A DNA stretch of 64,000 nucleotides, from the NCBI GenBank assembly GCA_963840725.1, contig CAWIZY010000016.1, forward strand, positions 806,001-870,000, in the 5' to 3' direction. The position numbers and the translations under genes are program-made. Source of the stretch: CAVWDU01 sp963840725. GTDB lineage: Bacteria > Pseudomonadota > Gammaproteobacteria > Pseudomonadales > Halieaceae. The notes beneath the pieces were generated by a model that saw only the letters and a list, made by a program, of their open reading frames with translations, searched no databases and was not told where the DNA came from. Shown here piece after piece: positions 1 through 7,767 of this stretch (position 1 is the first letter of the stretch; each line of letters starts with the position of its first letter).

Positions 1-127
1 GTAATTCCTCCAGTTGTTTTATCCGGGCACTGACCGCGGCCTGGGTGATAAACAGATTCTCCGCCGCGCGACCGAAGTGGCGCGTATTGCGCACTTCAAG
101 AAAGGTTTTAAGTAATTCTGTATCCAA
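1..127 (-). CDS. LysR-family regulator, HdfR-like (partial, N-terminus only)
   Basis: The first 42 codons of a LysR-type regulator run off the left edge of the window. Translation from the TTG at 127 begins with M-D-T-E-L-L-K-T-F and continues through the winged helix-turn-helix region (FGRAAENLFITQAAVSARIKQLEEL, split here as FGRAAENLFITQ then AAVSARIKQLEEL). This is very close to the start of E. coli HdfR, which supports the TTG as the true start. It lies only 3 bp after the mtnA stop on the same strand, so the two are probably co-transcribed. The effector-binding domain is outside the window, so the target is unknown. Confidence 0.8.
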   Translation of the reverse strand, partial: MDTELLKTFLEVRNTRHFGRAAENLFITQAAVSARIKQLEEL

Positions 128-130
128 GGG

Positions 131-1231
131 TCAGGTGGCGATCGACTCACCGCGCTGCAGCCGGGAGAGTCCCTCCCGGCTCGCGGGCGCGACGCCTCGC
201 TCGGTTATCAATGCGGTGACCAGGTCAGCTGGTGTGATATCAAAGGCGGGGTTGGCCGCTCTGCTTCCCGGACCGGTGAGGTCCACACTGAGGATGTCTC
301 CTCCTTTGCTGCGACCGGTGACGCTGAGTACCTCCTCCGCCCCCCGTTCTTCTATTGTAATCGCCTCGCCGCCGGGGCAAGCCGGATCAATGGTGGACTG
401 GGGGAGTGCGACGTAGAATGGCACCCCGTTGGCACGGGCGGCCAGCGCCTTCATGTAGGTACCGATCTTGTTGCACACATCCCCATTGCTGGCCGTGCGG
501 TCACTGCCAACAATGACACAGTCCACCTGGCCAGACTGCATCAGATGACCGCAGCTGTTGTCTGCCACTACGGTGCAGGCTACCCCCGCGCGTTGCAGTT
601 CCCAAGCAGTCAGATGGGCGCCCTGATTGCGCGGCCGGGTTTCGGATACCCAAACATGCACCGGCAGACCGGCTGCATGTGCCTTGTATACTGGTGCCAA
701 TGCAGTGCCCCACTGAACGGCGGCAAGCCAGCCTGCATTGCAGTGAGTCATCACATTCAGGCGCCCGCCGGTTGCCAGTTGCTGCAGCAATCCCAGGCCG
801 TGCTCGCCTATACGGGCACAGGTCGCGATGTCCGCCTCGCGCATCGCCTGAGCCTTGCGCAAAGCTGCTGCGGGCCAGTGAGTGCGCTCCAGCCCAGCCA
901 GCATCGAACTGACCTCACCCAGCGCCCAGGCCAGGTTCACCGCCGTGGGACGGGTTGCCAGCAGCGCCTCTGTCGCTGATCTCAGGGCGGCATCAGCCGG
1001 TTCTTCTGCCAGAGCAGCGGCGAGTCCGAATGCCGCGGTAATGCCGATCAGCGGCGCCCCTCGCACCTGCATCCGGCTTATTGCCCGGCAATAGTCGTCC
1101 AGAGTCCGCAGCGACGCCCACTCCAGTCGATGCGGCAGCAGGGTCTGATCAATAATCTGCACCTCGCCCAGGTCGAGGTCCCAGCGCAAACTGGAGAGTA
1201 GCTCGCTACCGGGCGATGGCAGCATACTCAT
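131..1231 (-). CDS. mtnA: S-methyl-5-thioribose-1-phosphate isomerase
   Basis: This enzyme converts 5-methylthioribose-1-phosphate to 5-methylthioribulose-1-phosphate in the methionine salvage pathway. About 366 residues from the ATG at 1231, the usual family length. Family motifs are visible: RGAPLIGITAAFGLA near the N-terminus, the catalytic Cys in THCNAGWLA, SETRPRNQG, and the catalytic Asp in VGSDRTASNGDVCNKIGT. The open frame extends up to 1285, but the first residues of that extension (MYLNGSTRPVGC) are not family-like, so I prefer the internal start. Its 5' end overlaps the small membrane gene upstream by about 26 bp. Methylthioadenosine is a by-product of polyamine synthesis, which gives a loose metabolic link to the neighbouring puu genes. 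Confidence 0.93.
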   Translation of the reverse strand: MSMLPSPGSELLSSLRWDLDLGEVQIIDQTLLPHRLEWASLRTLDDYCRAISRMQVRGAPLIGITAAFGLAAALAEEPADAALRSATEALLATRPTAVNLAWALGEVSSMLAGLERTHWPAAALRKAQAMREADIATCARIGEHGLGLLQQLATGGRLNVMTHCNAGWLAAVQWGTALAPVYKAHAAGLPVHVWVSETRPRNQGAHLTAWELQRAGVACTVVADNSCGHLMQSGQVDCVIVGSDRTASNGDVCNKIGTYMKALAARANGVPFYVALPQSTIDPACPGGEAITIEERGAEEVLSVTGRSKGGDILSVDLTGPGSRAANPAFDITPADLVTALITERGVAPASREGLSRLQRGESIAT

Positions 1232-1487
1232 CGACCCCTGTCCCGGACGACACCCGACTGGTCTCGTACTGCCATTCAAATACATTCAGCTCAGTTAAGA
1301 TAAAGGCGAACAACCACAGGGAAGCATCCCAAACGCTACCAAAGGTGTGCTCCAGCGCCAGCAGTTCTTCCCGGAGAAAGAAGCCAATGTTCATAAATAG
1401 CAGCGCGTAGACTGGATACTTGGGACCCGTGAGCGCACGATAGCCGCCGGCACTGCCGAACCAGGTTTCTTGTTCGCCGGTGCTCAC
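1206..1487 (-). CDS. Small putative membrane protein, unknown
   Basis: A 93-residue protein from a GTG at 1487, placed 9 bp after the puuA-like stop and overlapping mtnA. Two hydrophobic stretches are visible (YPVYALLFMNIGFFL around residues 25-39 and ASLWLFAFILTELNVF around 55-70), consistent with one or two membrane segments. I do not recognise the family. The tight spacing to both neighbours argues for a real gene in a puuA-unknown-mtnA-lysR transcription unit. A truncated remnant of a longer protein is possible. Confidence 0.45.
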   Translation of the reverse strand: MSTGEQETWFGSAGGYRALTGPKYPVYALLFMNIGFFLREELLALEHTFGSVWDASLWLFAFILTELNVFEWQYETSRVSSGTGVDEYAAIAR

Positions 1488-1496
1488 CGAGCTGAC

Positions 1497-2846
1497 CTAT
1501 ACCTGAAGCAGCAGATGTTCACGCTCCCAGGAACTGATTACCCGATTGAACTCTTCGAACTCGTCCAGCTTGACCGCGGTGTAAGCGCGCAGGAACAGCT
1601 CGCCAAAAATATGGTTCATTTGTGGGGTATCCTGCAACCGTCGCAGCCCCTCCTCGAGCGTGCGCGCGACTGCGATCTCGCTCTCATTGGCCGTTCCCTG
1701 GTGAGGCTCGGTCGGTTTCAGGCCCTGCTGCATGCCCAGATAGCCACTGGCAAGACTCGCGGCGAAAGCCAGATAAGCGTTTACATCGGCGCCCGGAAAA
1801 CGGTTCTCGACCCGGGTGGCGTCGGGGGTGCTGTGGGGCACCCGAAACCCGGTGGTGCGGTTGTCCATCCCCCAGTTCAAGTTGATCGGTGCAGAAATTT
1901 CCGGTGCCAGCCGGCGATAGGAGTTCACGTTGGGCGCGTAAAGGCTGATCAGCTCCGGCGTGTAGCGCTGCAGGCCGGCAATATAGCTGGCCAGCTCGGG
2001 GCTGTGTTTGCCGTCTGCGGTGACGAAGATATTCTCGCCGGTGGCCTTGCGCACAATGCTCTGATGAATGTGCATGGCACTGCCGCACTCCTTCTGCATC
2101 GGTTTGGCCATAAATGTCGCGTACATGCCATGTTTATGGGCAGTCTCGCGGACAGTACGCTTGAAGCAGAACACCTGGTCCGCGAGGCGCAGCGGATCCC
2201 CGTGTAAAAAGTTGATCTCCATCTGCGCCGCACCGTTTTCGTGGATCAGGGTATCGACCTGCAACTCCTGGGCCTCTGCAAAGTCGTACATATCCTCTAC
2301 AAAGTCCTCAAACTCGGCCACCGCATCAATGCTGTAGGAATGACGCGAAGTCTCCGCTCTACCCGAGCGCCCCTTGGGGGGCTCCAGAACATAGTCTGGG
2401 TCCGTGTTTCGAGCCACCAGAAAAAATTCTACCTCAGGCGCGACCACAGGCTGCAGCCCCTGTTCTTCGAAGAGGGCGAGCACCTTGCGCAGCACATTGC
2501 GGGTGGACAAGGGGTGGGGCTCACCGGCCATGGTGTAGCAGTCGTGGATAATCTGCGCGGTGGGCTCGCGTGCCCAGGGGACCAAGCGCATGGCCTCGGG
2601 GTCGGGCCGCAGCACCATGTCCGCGTCAGTGGGTTCGACAAAGTCCCAATGATCATCCGCATACTCCCCGGTCAGGGTCTGGATCAGGATACTCTCGGGC
2701 AGACGCGGTTCTCCAAGACCCAAAAACTGGTGCGCGGGAATGAACTTGCCCCGGGCGTTGCCTGCCAGATCAGGGACCAGACATTCGACCTCGGATATCT
2801 GGTGTTGATTGAGCCAGTCCTTAATCACCTGGGTGTTGCTGTCCAT
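1497..2846 (-). CDS. puuA: Glutamine synthetase family protein, PuuA-like (gamma-glutamylputrescine synthetase)
   Basis: ATP-dependent glutamate-amine ligase of the glutamine synthetase fold, 449 residues from the ATG at 2846 (start M-D-S-N-T-Q). Visible family features are the N-terminal beta-grasp domain, the metal site region PVVAPEVEFFLV, the HENGAAQMEINF segment, the ATP-binding MHIHQS, and NRTTGFRVP with RVENRFPGADVNAYL. The adenylylation loop of classical GlnA is not evident. The divergent neighbour is a PuuB-like oxidase, which is the best argument for gamma-glutamylation of putrescine or a related amine. The exact amine is inferred. The open frame extends to 2903, but the extra N-terminus is atypical. 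Confidence 0.85.
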   Translation of the reverse strand: MDSNTQVIKDWLNQHQISEVECLVPDLAGNARGKFIPAHQFLGLGEPRLPESILIQTLTGEYADDHWDFVEPTDADMVLRPDPEAMRLVPWAREPTAQIIHDCYTMAGEPHPLSTRNVLRKVLALFEEQGLQPVVAPEVEFFLVARNTDPDYVLEPPKGRSGRAETSRHSYSIDAVAEFEDFVEDMYDFAEAQELQVDTLIHENGAAQMEINFLHGDPLRLADQVFCFKRTVRETAHKHGMYATFMAKPMQKECGSAMHIHQSIVRKATGENIFVTADGKHSPELASYIAGLQRYTPELISLYAPNVNSYRRLAPEISAPINLNWGMDNRTTGFRVPHSTPDATRVENRFPGADVNAYLAFAASLASGYLGMQQGLKPTEPHQGTANESEIAVARTLEEGLRRLQDTPQMNHIFGELFLRAYTAVKLDEFEEFNRVISSWEREHLLLQV

Positions 2847-2992
2847 GAGTTCATTCCGATTGTGAAAGCATTGAGTATCGCAGTACCATCCGACCCTGTT
2901 CAAGGGGTTTCCCAGTCACACGGGCCAGGCAACAGCATGGTCCACGTATGCGCACCGCAGCGACCGACGATTGCCAGCAGAGCAAATTAATG

Positions 2993-4276
2993 ATGACCAA
3001 ACCTGACCATGTCGATTCCTGGTACGCCGCCACCGCCAACCGGCAGCTTGATTTTCCTCCCCTGTGCGGTGAGGCCAGTGCCGACGTCTGTATCATTGGT
3101 GGCGGCTACACGGGGCTCTCCGCGGCCATCCATCTCCGCCGCCGGGGTTACAGTGTCATCGTGCTGGAAGCCAACCGCGTCGCCTGGGGGGCCTCGGGAC
3201 GCAACGGTGGCCACGTGGGTACCGGCCAAAGAGCCGACCAGGCCACCCTGGAGCGACTGGTCGGCAAAGACCACGCCCGGGAATTGTGGCGGCTGGGCCT
3301 GGAGGCGGTTGACACCGTCTGCGGTCTGATCGATGAGTTCAATATCGACTGCGACCTCAAGCGTGGCAATCTGCACGTTGCCTCCAAACCCGCCGATGCG
3401 AAGGCGCTCGAGGCCGAGGTCGCTCACTTACAGGACCACTACAACTACCCGGCGATACGCTACGTCGCCCGGCCTGAGCTAGCGGAGATGTCTTCCGGAC
3501 AGGGGTTTCAGGGCGGCTTGCTGGACAGCAACTGCCGCCATTTGCACCCCCTGAATTACGCCCTGGGCCTGGCCGCGGCAGCAACCGACCTCGGCGCCCG
3601 GTTGCATGAAGCCAGTCGGGCACTTTCCTATACCGAGGGGGACAAGGTCAGAGTGAAAACGCCACAGGGGCAGGTTACAGCCGGGTTCCTGGTATTGGCT
3701 TGCAACGGTTACCTGGACCGACTGGAACCCCGCGCCGCTGGTCGAATCATGCCTATTAACAACTTCATGGTGGCCACGGAGCCGCTGGAGGACTCGCTGG
3801 CGAGGCGTTTGATTCGCGATGACACGTCGATGTCGGATAGCCTGTTTGTGATCAACTACTGGAAACTGTCGGCGGACAAACGGCTGCTATTCGGCGGAGG
3901 GGAAAGCTATCGACGCCGTTTTCCAGCCGATATCGGCCAGTTGGTGCGCAAATGTATGCTGCGTATCTACCCGGAGTTGGCCACAACCCGCATTGACTAC
4001 AGTTGGGGGGGCACTCTGGCGATCACGCTCAATCGGATGCCCGATTTTGGCCGTCTGTCACCCGCTGTGTTCTATGCCCACGGCTACTCCGGACACGGAG
4101 TGCCGACGGCCACCCTGGCGGGCAAGCTGCTGGCGGAAGCCATCAGCGGCACCGCCGAGCGGTTTGATGTCATGGCAGATGTGCCCTCGCGCCAGTTCCC
4201 GGGCGGCACCTTGCTGCGCTGGCCGGGGTTGGTGGCGGGCATGCTTTTCTACAGTTTGCGTGACCGTATTGGATAA
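2993..4276 (+). CDS. puuB: FAD-dependent oxidoreductase, gamma-glutamylputrescine oxidase-like
   Basis: A DAO-family flavoprotein of about 427 residues. The N-terminal dinucleotide-binding motif reads CIIGGGYTGLSAAIHL, followed by the ASGRNGGHVGTG flavin segment. HLHPLNYALG, INYWKLSADKRLLFGGG, GYSGHGVPTATLAGKLL and the C-terminal YSLRDRIG all match E. coli PuuB closely. It would oxidise gamma-glutamyl-amines to aldehydes with release of H2O2. The start is taken at ATG 2993 (MTKPDHVDSWY), where the PuuB homology begins; ATG 2990 is adjacent. It is transcribed away from the puuA-like gene across a 146-bp intergenic region. Confidence 0.87.
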   Translation: MTKPDHVDSWYAATANRQLDFPPLCGEASADVCIIGGGYTGLSAAIHLRRRGYSVIVLEANRVAWGASGRNGGHVGTGQRADQATLERLVGKDHARELWRLGLEAVDTVCGLIDEFNIDCDLKRGNLHVASKPADAKALEAEVAHLQDHYNYPAIRYVARPELAEMSSGQGFQGGLLDSNCRHLHPLNYALGLAAAATDLGARLHEASRALSYTEGDKVRVKTPQGQVTAGFLVLACNGYLDRLEPRAAGRIMPINNFMVATEPLEDSLARRLIRDDTSMSDSLFVINYWKLSADKRLLFGGGESYRRRFPADIGQLVRKCMLRIYPELATTRIDYSWGGTLAITLNRMPDFGRLSPAVFYAHGYSGHGVPTATLAGKLLAEAISGTAERFDVMADVPSRQFPGGTLLRWPGLVAGMLFYSLRDRIG

Positions 4277-4363
4277 ATGGCGGTTTCCCTCAATAGAAAT
4301 CCGTGGAAAAGTGCGTAAATTTTACCAACTTTAGCTTTTCACCTCTGCAACAGGCACGAGTAA

Positions 4364-4384
4364 GTTAGTACCTGCATAACTAAC
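4364..4384. promoter_or_regulatory. Inverted repeat in TonB receptor leader
   Basis: A 6-bp inverted repeat GTTAGT / ACTAAC with a 9-bp spacer lies 65 bp before the receptor ATG. It could be an operator or a weak leader hairpin. No family-specific operator consensus is recognised. Confidence 0.25.
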
Positions 4385-4448
4385 GCGCGACTACAGCGCG
4401 GGTTTGCAACCCACGAACACACCACTAAAACTGAGTCAGGAGCACACC

Positions 4449-6956
4449 ATGAAACCCTTTACACCCAGGAAACTGGCCTTCGCGATAGCTGCCCATATCG
4501 CCGTGACAACCGGCTATGGCCAGGTCGCAGTGGCTCAGGATGATGCGGCACTGGAAGAAGTCGTCGTGACCGGAAGCCGGCGGCAGGCCCGCTCCGTCTT
4601 CGACTCCGCCGCCCCGGTAGATGTCATTAGCGGTGAAGAGTTCCGCAATTCCGGCGCCTCCGACATGACGACTCTGCTGCGCAATTCAGTACCCTCCTAC
4701 AACGTCAACAGCCAACCGATTTCCGACGCTGCGACGGTGGTCCGCCCGGCTAACATGCGTGGTCTGGCGGCAGACCACACGCTGGTACTGGTGAACAACA
4801 AGCGTCGCCATCGTGCGGCTGTTATTTCCTGGCTCGGCAATGGCGTCAACGACGGCGCTCAGGGCCCCGATATTTCTGTCATCCCGGCTATTGCCTTAAA
4901 GCAGGTGGAAGTACTGCGCGACGGCGCGGCTGCCCAGTATGGCTCTGACGCCATTGCCGGTGTGATCAACTTTATCCTCAAAGACTATGATGAGGGTGGC
5001 AGCTTCGAGGCCAGGTACGGCGAATACACCGAGGAAAGCGGCGAGGCCTTGTGGTCAGTTGCCGGTAATGTCGGCTTCTCCCTTGGCGGTCGGGGTTTCG
5101 TCAACCTCAGCGCTGAGTACGGCGAATCTGACCCAACCAGTCGCAGCGTGCAGCGCGATGACGCCGCCGCACTGATCGCCGGCGGCAACACCGCGGTGGC
5201 AAATCCGGCCCAGGTCTGGGGCAACCCGGAAATCATGGACGACCTCAAAACCTACATCAACCTTGGCTTCAATGTCACCGACAACATCGAACTGTACGGA
5301 TTTGGTAACTACGCCTCCAAGGAAGTCCAGGGCGGATTCTACTTCCGTAACCCGGATACCCGCGCCGCGGTCTTCGCCAATGGTGACGGCAATCGCCTGG
5401 TGGGCGACGAGACAGCCAATGGCACCGGTAACTGCCCCCAGGCGCTGGACGTAAGCGACGCAGCCGGGCTGGCTGATGTTGTCGCCAACCCGGATTGCTT
5501 TGTGTTCAACGAGATTTTCCCTGGCGGATTCACACCCACCTTTGGCGCCGAAACCGAAGACTACTCTTTTGTCGCGGGCCTGCGTGGAACCATGGATAAC
5601 GGCTTCTACTGGGATGTCAGCGGCAGCTACGGTTACAATGATGCGGATTTCTTCATCAACAACACCGTCAACGCGTCACTGGGCTCAGCCTCTCCCACAG
5701 ACTTCGATCCGGGCGCCTACACCCAGCGCGAAACCAATTTCAGCGTCGATGTCGCCTACCCCATCGAAGTGGGGTTTCTGGCCTCGGAGCTGAACATCGC
5801 GGGTGGATTCGAATGGCGTGAAGAGGAATTCGAGATCACTCAGGGCGACGAAGCCTCCTGGGCTGTCGGACCACTGTCTGATCAGGGCTTCTCCGCCGCA
5901 TCCAACGGTTTCCCGGGATTCGGGCCCCTCGCCCGCGGTAAATGGGACCGGTCAAACGTCGCCGCCTACATCGACCTGGAAGCCGACATCACTGACAACT
6001 TCCTGCTCGGCGTCGCACTGCGCTGGGAAGATTTTGATGACTTTGGCACCACCACTAATGGCAAGATCGCGGCGCACTGGCAGATCTTTGATGCCTTCGC
6101 TCTGCGCGGTAGCTACAGCACGGGCTTCCGCGCTCCCACGCCGGGGCAGTCCAACGCCTTCAACGTCTCGACCGAGTTCAACCTGGCCACCAACGAGCTG
6201 GAAAACAACGGGACCATCCCGTCTACCAGCCCGGTGGCTGCATTGCGTGGCGGCCAGCCACTGGAGCCGGAAGAGTCCACGAACTGGACCATGGGTGCCA
6301 TTCTGCAGTTGGGCGACTTCTCAGTCACTGTTGACTACTTCAACATCGAACTCGAAGACCGCCTCGGTATCTCGCAGAACTTTGAGCTGACCGAAGAAGA
6401 GCGCCAGGCCCTGATCGACGCAGGCGTTGCGGGAGCAGACAGCCTCGCCACATTCCGTTTCTTCACCAACGGCATCGAGACCAAAACGGAGGGCGTCGAT
6501 ATTGTCGCCACCTACGTGTTGGACAGCAGCATAGGTATCACCGACTTCAACTTCGCGTTCAACTACACCGATACCAGCGTGGAGGACTTTGTCCCCGGCA
6601 TTATCGACGCGACGCGGATTCAGGAGATGGAGACCGCACTGCCGGAAACTCGCTGGAACATCATGGCCAACCACACCTGGGACAACTGGCGGGTGATGGG
6701 GCGCTACAGCTACTTCGATGACTGGTACGATTCGGAGGATACCCTTGACTACGATGGCTACGGTCTCTTTGATGCGGAGATAGCCTACACCTTCGAGGGC
6801 GGGTTCTCCGTGGTGGCGGGCGCGAACAACCTGTTCGATGAAACACCGGATAAAAACCCCAACGCCGCCGCCGGTGTAGGTAACCTCTACAGCCAGTGGG
6901 CGCCGGGTGGTTTCAACGGCCGCTTCGCCTACATGCGTCTGAGTTACGACTTCTAA
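4449..6956 (+). CDS. TonB-dependent outer-membrane receptor
   Basis: About 835 residues from the ATG at 4449, preceded by an AGGAG ribosome site 5 bp upstream. A signal peptide (MKPFTPRKLAFAIAAH...) is cleaved near VAVAQ. A TonB box (LEEVVVTGSRR) follows, then the plug domain (DVISGEEFRNSGASDMTTLL; LRDGAAAQYGSDAIAGVINF). The beta-barrel runs to the C-terminal RLSYDF with terminal Phe. The substrate cannot be read from sequence. Position next to puuA/puuB suggests uptake of an amine, peptide or related compound, but this is only inference. A strong terminator follows the stop codon. Confidence 0.92.
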   Translation: MKPFTPRKLAFAIAAHIAVTTGYGQVAVAQDDAALEEVVVTGSRRQARSVFDSAAPVDVISGEEFRNSGASDMTTLLRNSVPSYNVNSQPISDAATVVRPANMRGLAADHTLVLVNNKRRHRAAVISWLGNGVNDGAQGPDISVIPAIALKQVEVLRDGAAAQYGSDAIAGVINFILKDYDEGGSFEARYGEYTEESGEALWSVAGNVGFSLGGRGFVNLSAEYGESDPTSRSVQRDDAAALIAGGNTAVANPAQVWGNPEIMDDLKTYINLGFNVTDNIELYGFGNYASKEVQGGFYFRNPDTRAAVFANGDGNRLVGDETANGTGNCPQALDVSDAAGLADVVANPDCFVFNEIFPGGFTPTFGAETEDYSFVAGLRGTMDNGFYWDVSGSYGYNDADFFINNTVNASLGSASPTDFDPGAYTQRETNFSVDVAYPIEVGFLASELNIAGGFEWREEEFEITQGDEASWAVGPLSDQGFSAASNGFPGFGPLARGKWDRSNVAAYIDLEADITDNFLLGVALRWEDFDDFGTTTNGKIAAHWQIFDAFALRGSYSTGFRAPTPGQSNAFNVSTEFNLATNELENNGTIPSTSPVAALRGGQPLEPEESTNWTMGAILQLGDFSVTVDYFNIELEDRLGISQNFELTEEERQALIDAGVAGADSLATFRFFTNGIETKTEGVDIVATYVLDSSIGITDFNFAFNYTDTSVEDFVPGIIDATRIQEMETALPETRWNIMANHTWDNWRVMGRYSYFDDWYDSEDTLDYDGYGLFDAEIAYTFEGGFSVVAGANNLFDETPDKNPNAAAGVGNLYSQWAPGGFNGRFAYMRLSYDF

Positions 6957-6970
6957 AGTCGGAACAACAC

Positions 6971-7001
6971 AAAAAACGGGGGCTCTGGCCCCCGTTTTTT
7001 T
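6971..7001 (+). terminator. Rho-independent terminator of the TonB receptor gene
   Basis: A GC-rich stem ACGGGGGC / GCCCCCGT with a short loop is flanked by an A-run and followed by seven T residues. It begins 14 bp after the receptor stop. The symmetrical A/T flanks mean it can also serve the convergent gene ending at 7019. Confidence 0.9.
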
Positions 7002-7018
7002 GTCCGGAATTTACGGCC

Positions 7019-7438
7019 TCAGCTCAGGGCATCCAAACCATCGGTGCGTCGATCGAACTGTGTGCGCCGCTCGGCGTCGCCAGTGGATGTGTATAAATTG
7101 GATTCGAGACTGTACGGCAATCGGCGGTCTGCGTTCTCTGCGCGGCGGTCCGAGTGATGCCGATATCGGCAGCTGCAGGAGCTGTGATCGCAGCCCGGCA
7201 GCGGGAGACGCGGTGCGTGGCCCAGCATGTAGCGCTGCGAGGCCATGGCCGCCACCTGTTCGCAGCCCTCGCCCCGACACTCTATCGATACCGAGCGATA
7301 TGGCTCAGCAGCGCTATCGGTTAGCGAACTACCACTATCAGAACGGCGCTCGGGCCGCTGCGGCTTGACTGACCCGCCACGACGCATCAGTAACCACAAC
7401 ACTCCAAAAACCAGAATCAGCACCACTGCCAGTTTCAT
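7019..7438 (-). CDS. Conserved hypothetical, single N-terminal membrane anchor and Cys-rich YRHHSDRR motif
   Basis: 139 residues from the ATG at 7438. One N-terminal transmembrane helix (MKLAVVLILVFGVLWLLM) is followed by a charged linker and a soluble domain. That domain has paired cysteines (IECRGEGCEQ) and a C-DHSS-C-S-C-RYRHHSDRR segment, then further RR-rich repeats (NADRR, AERRTQFDRR). The open frame continues upstream to 7582, but the membrane helix start is far more natural. The Cys/His cluster could bind metal. I have seen similar LPLP-CD-C-C-Y-HH-DRR patterns in uncharacterised proteobacterial proteins, but no function is known to me. Confidence 0.6.
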   Translation of the reverse strand: MKLAVVLILVFGVLWLLMRRGGSVKPQRPERRSDSGSSLTDSAAEPYRSVSIECRGEGCEQVAAMASQRYMLGHAPRLPLPGCDHSSCSCRYRHHSDRRAENADRRLPYSLESNLYTSTGDAERRTQFDRRTDGLDALS

Positions 7439-7767
7439 GGCATCCGTCTCCCGGCGACCGCTGTCGCCTTTTCCGTCTGTTTGGATCGATGGCCAAACCC
7501 GCTGAGCAGCAACAGGCTGCTGCTCGGGTCCGACAGGCAATCTCCATACACTCATAATCAGTGGCTGCCCCGCATGGGTCAACGTTCATTCTGTGAGCGA
7601 GGTCACGCTTCTGGTGGCATAAAACTGAGTAAATCACGGCAGTGGCGGCCCGTTCCCACTTTCCTGAGTGCTCTGAAGTGCCCCGTGGCTCCCTGACAGG
7701 GTAAATGGTTCCCCACGAGGGCGGCCTGTCGTACCATGGCTCGCGCAGTCATTCCCAAGGAAACCTC
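7439..7767. other. Divergent intergenic region (329 bp)
   Basis: Non-coding stretch between the Cys-rich membrane protein and the antiporter. It contains a CRP-like site at 7592-7607. The AAGGA ribosome site of the antiporter is at 7757-7761. Nothing else is recognised. Confidence 0.5.
7592..7607. promoter_or_regulatory. CRP/Vfr-like binding site
   Basis: TGTGAGCGAGGTCACG matches the CRP consensus half-sites TGTGA-N6-TCACA at 9 of 10 conserved positions. It lies about 160 bp upstream of the antiporter start and 154 bp upstream of the divergent small gene, so it could serve either. Chance occurrence cannot be excluded. Confidence 0.45.
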
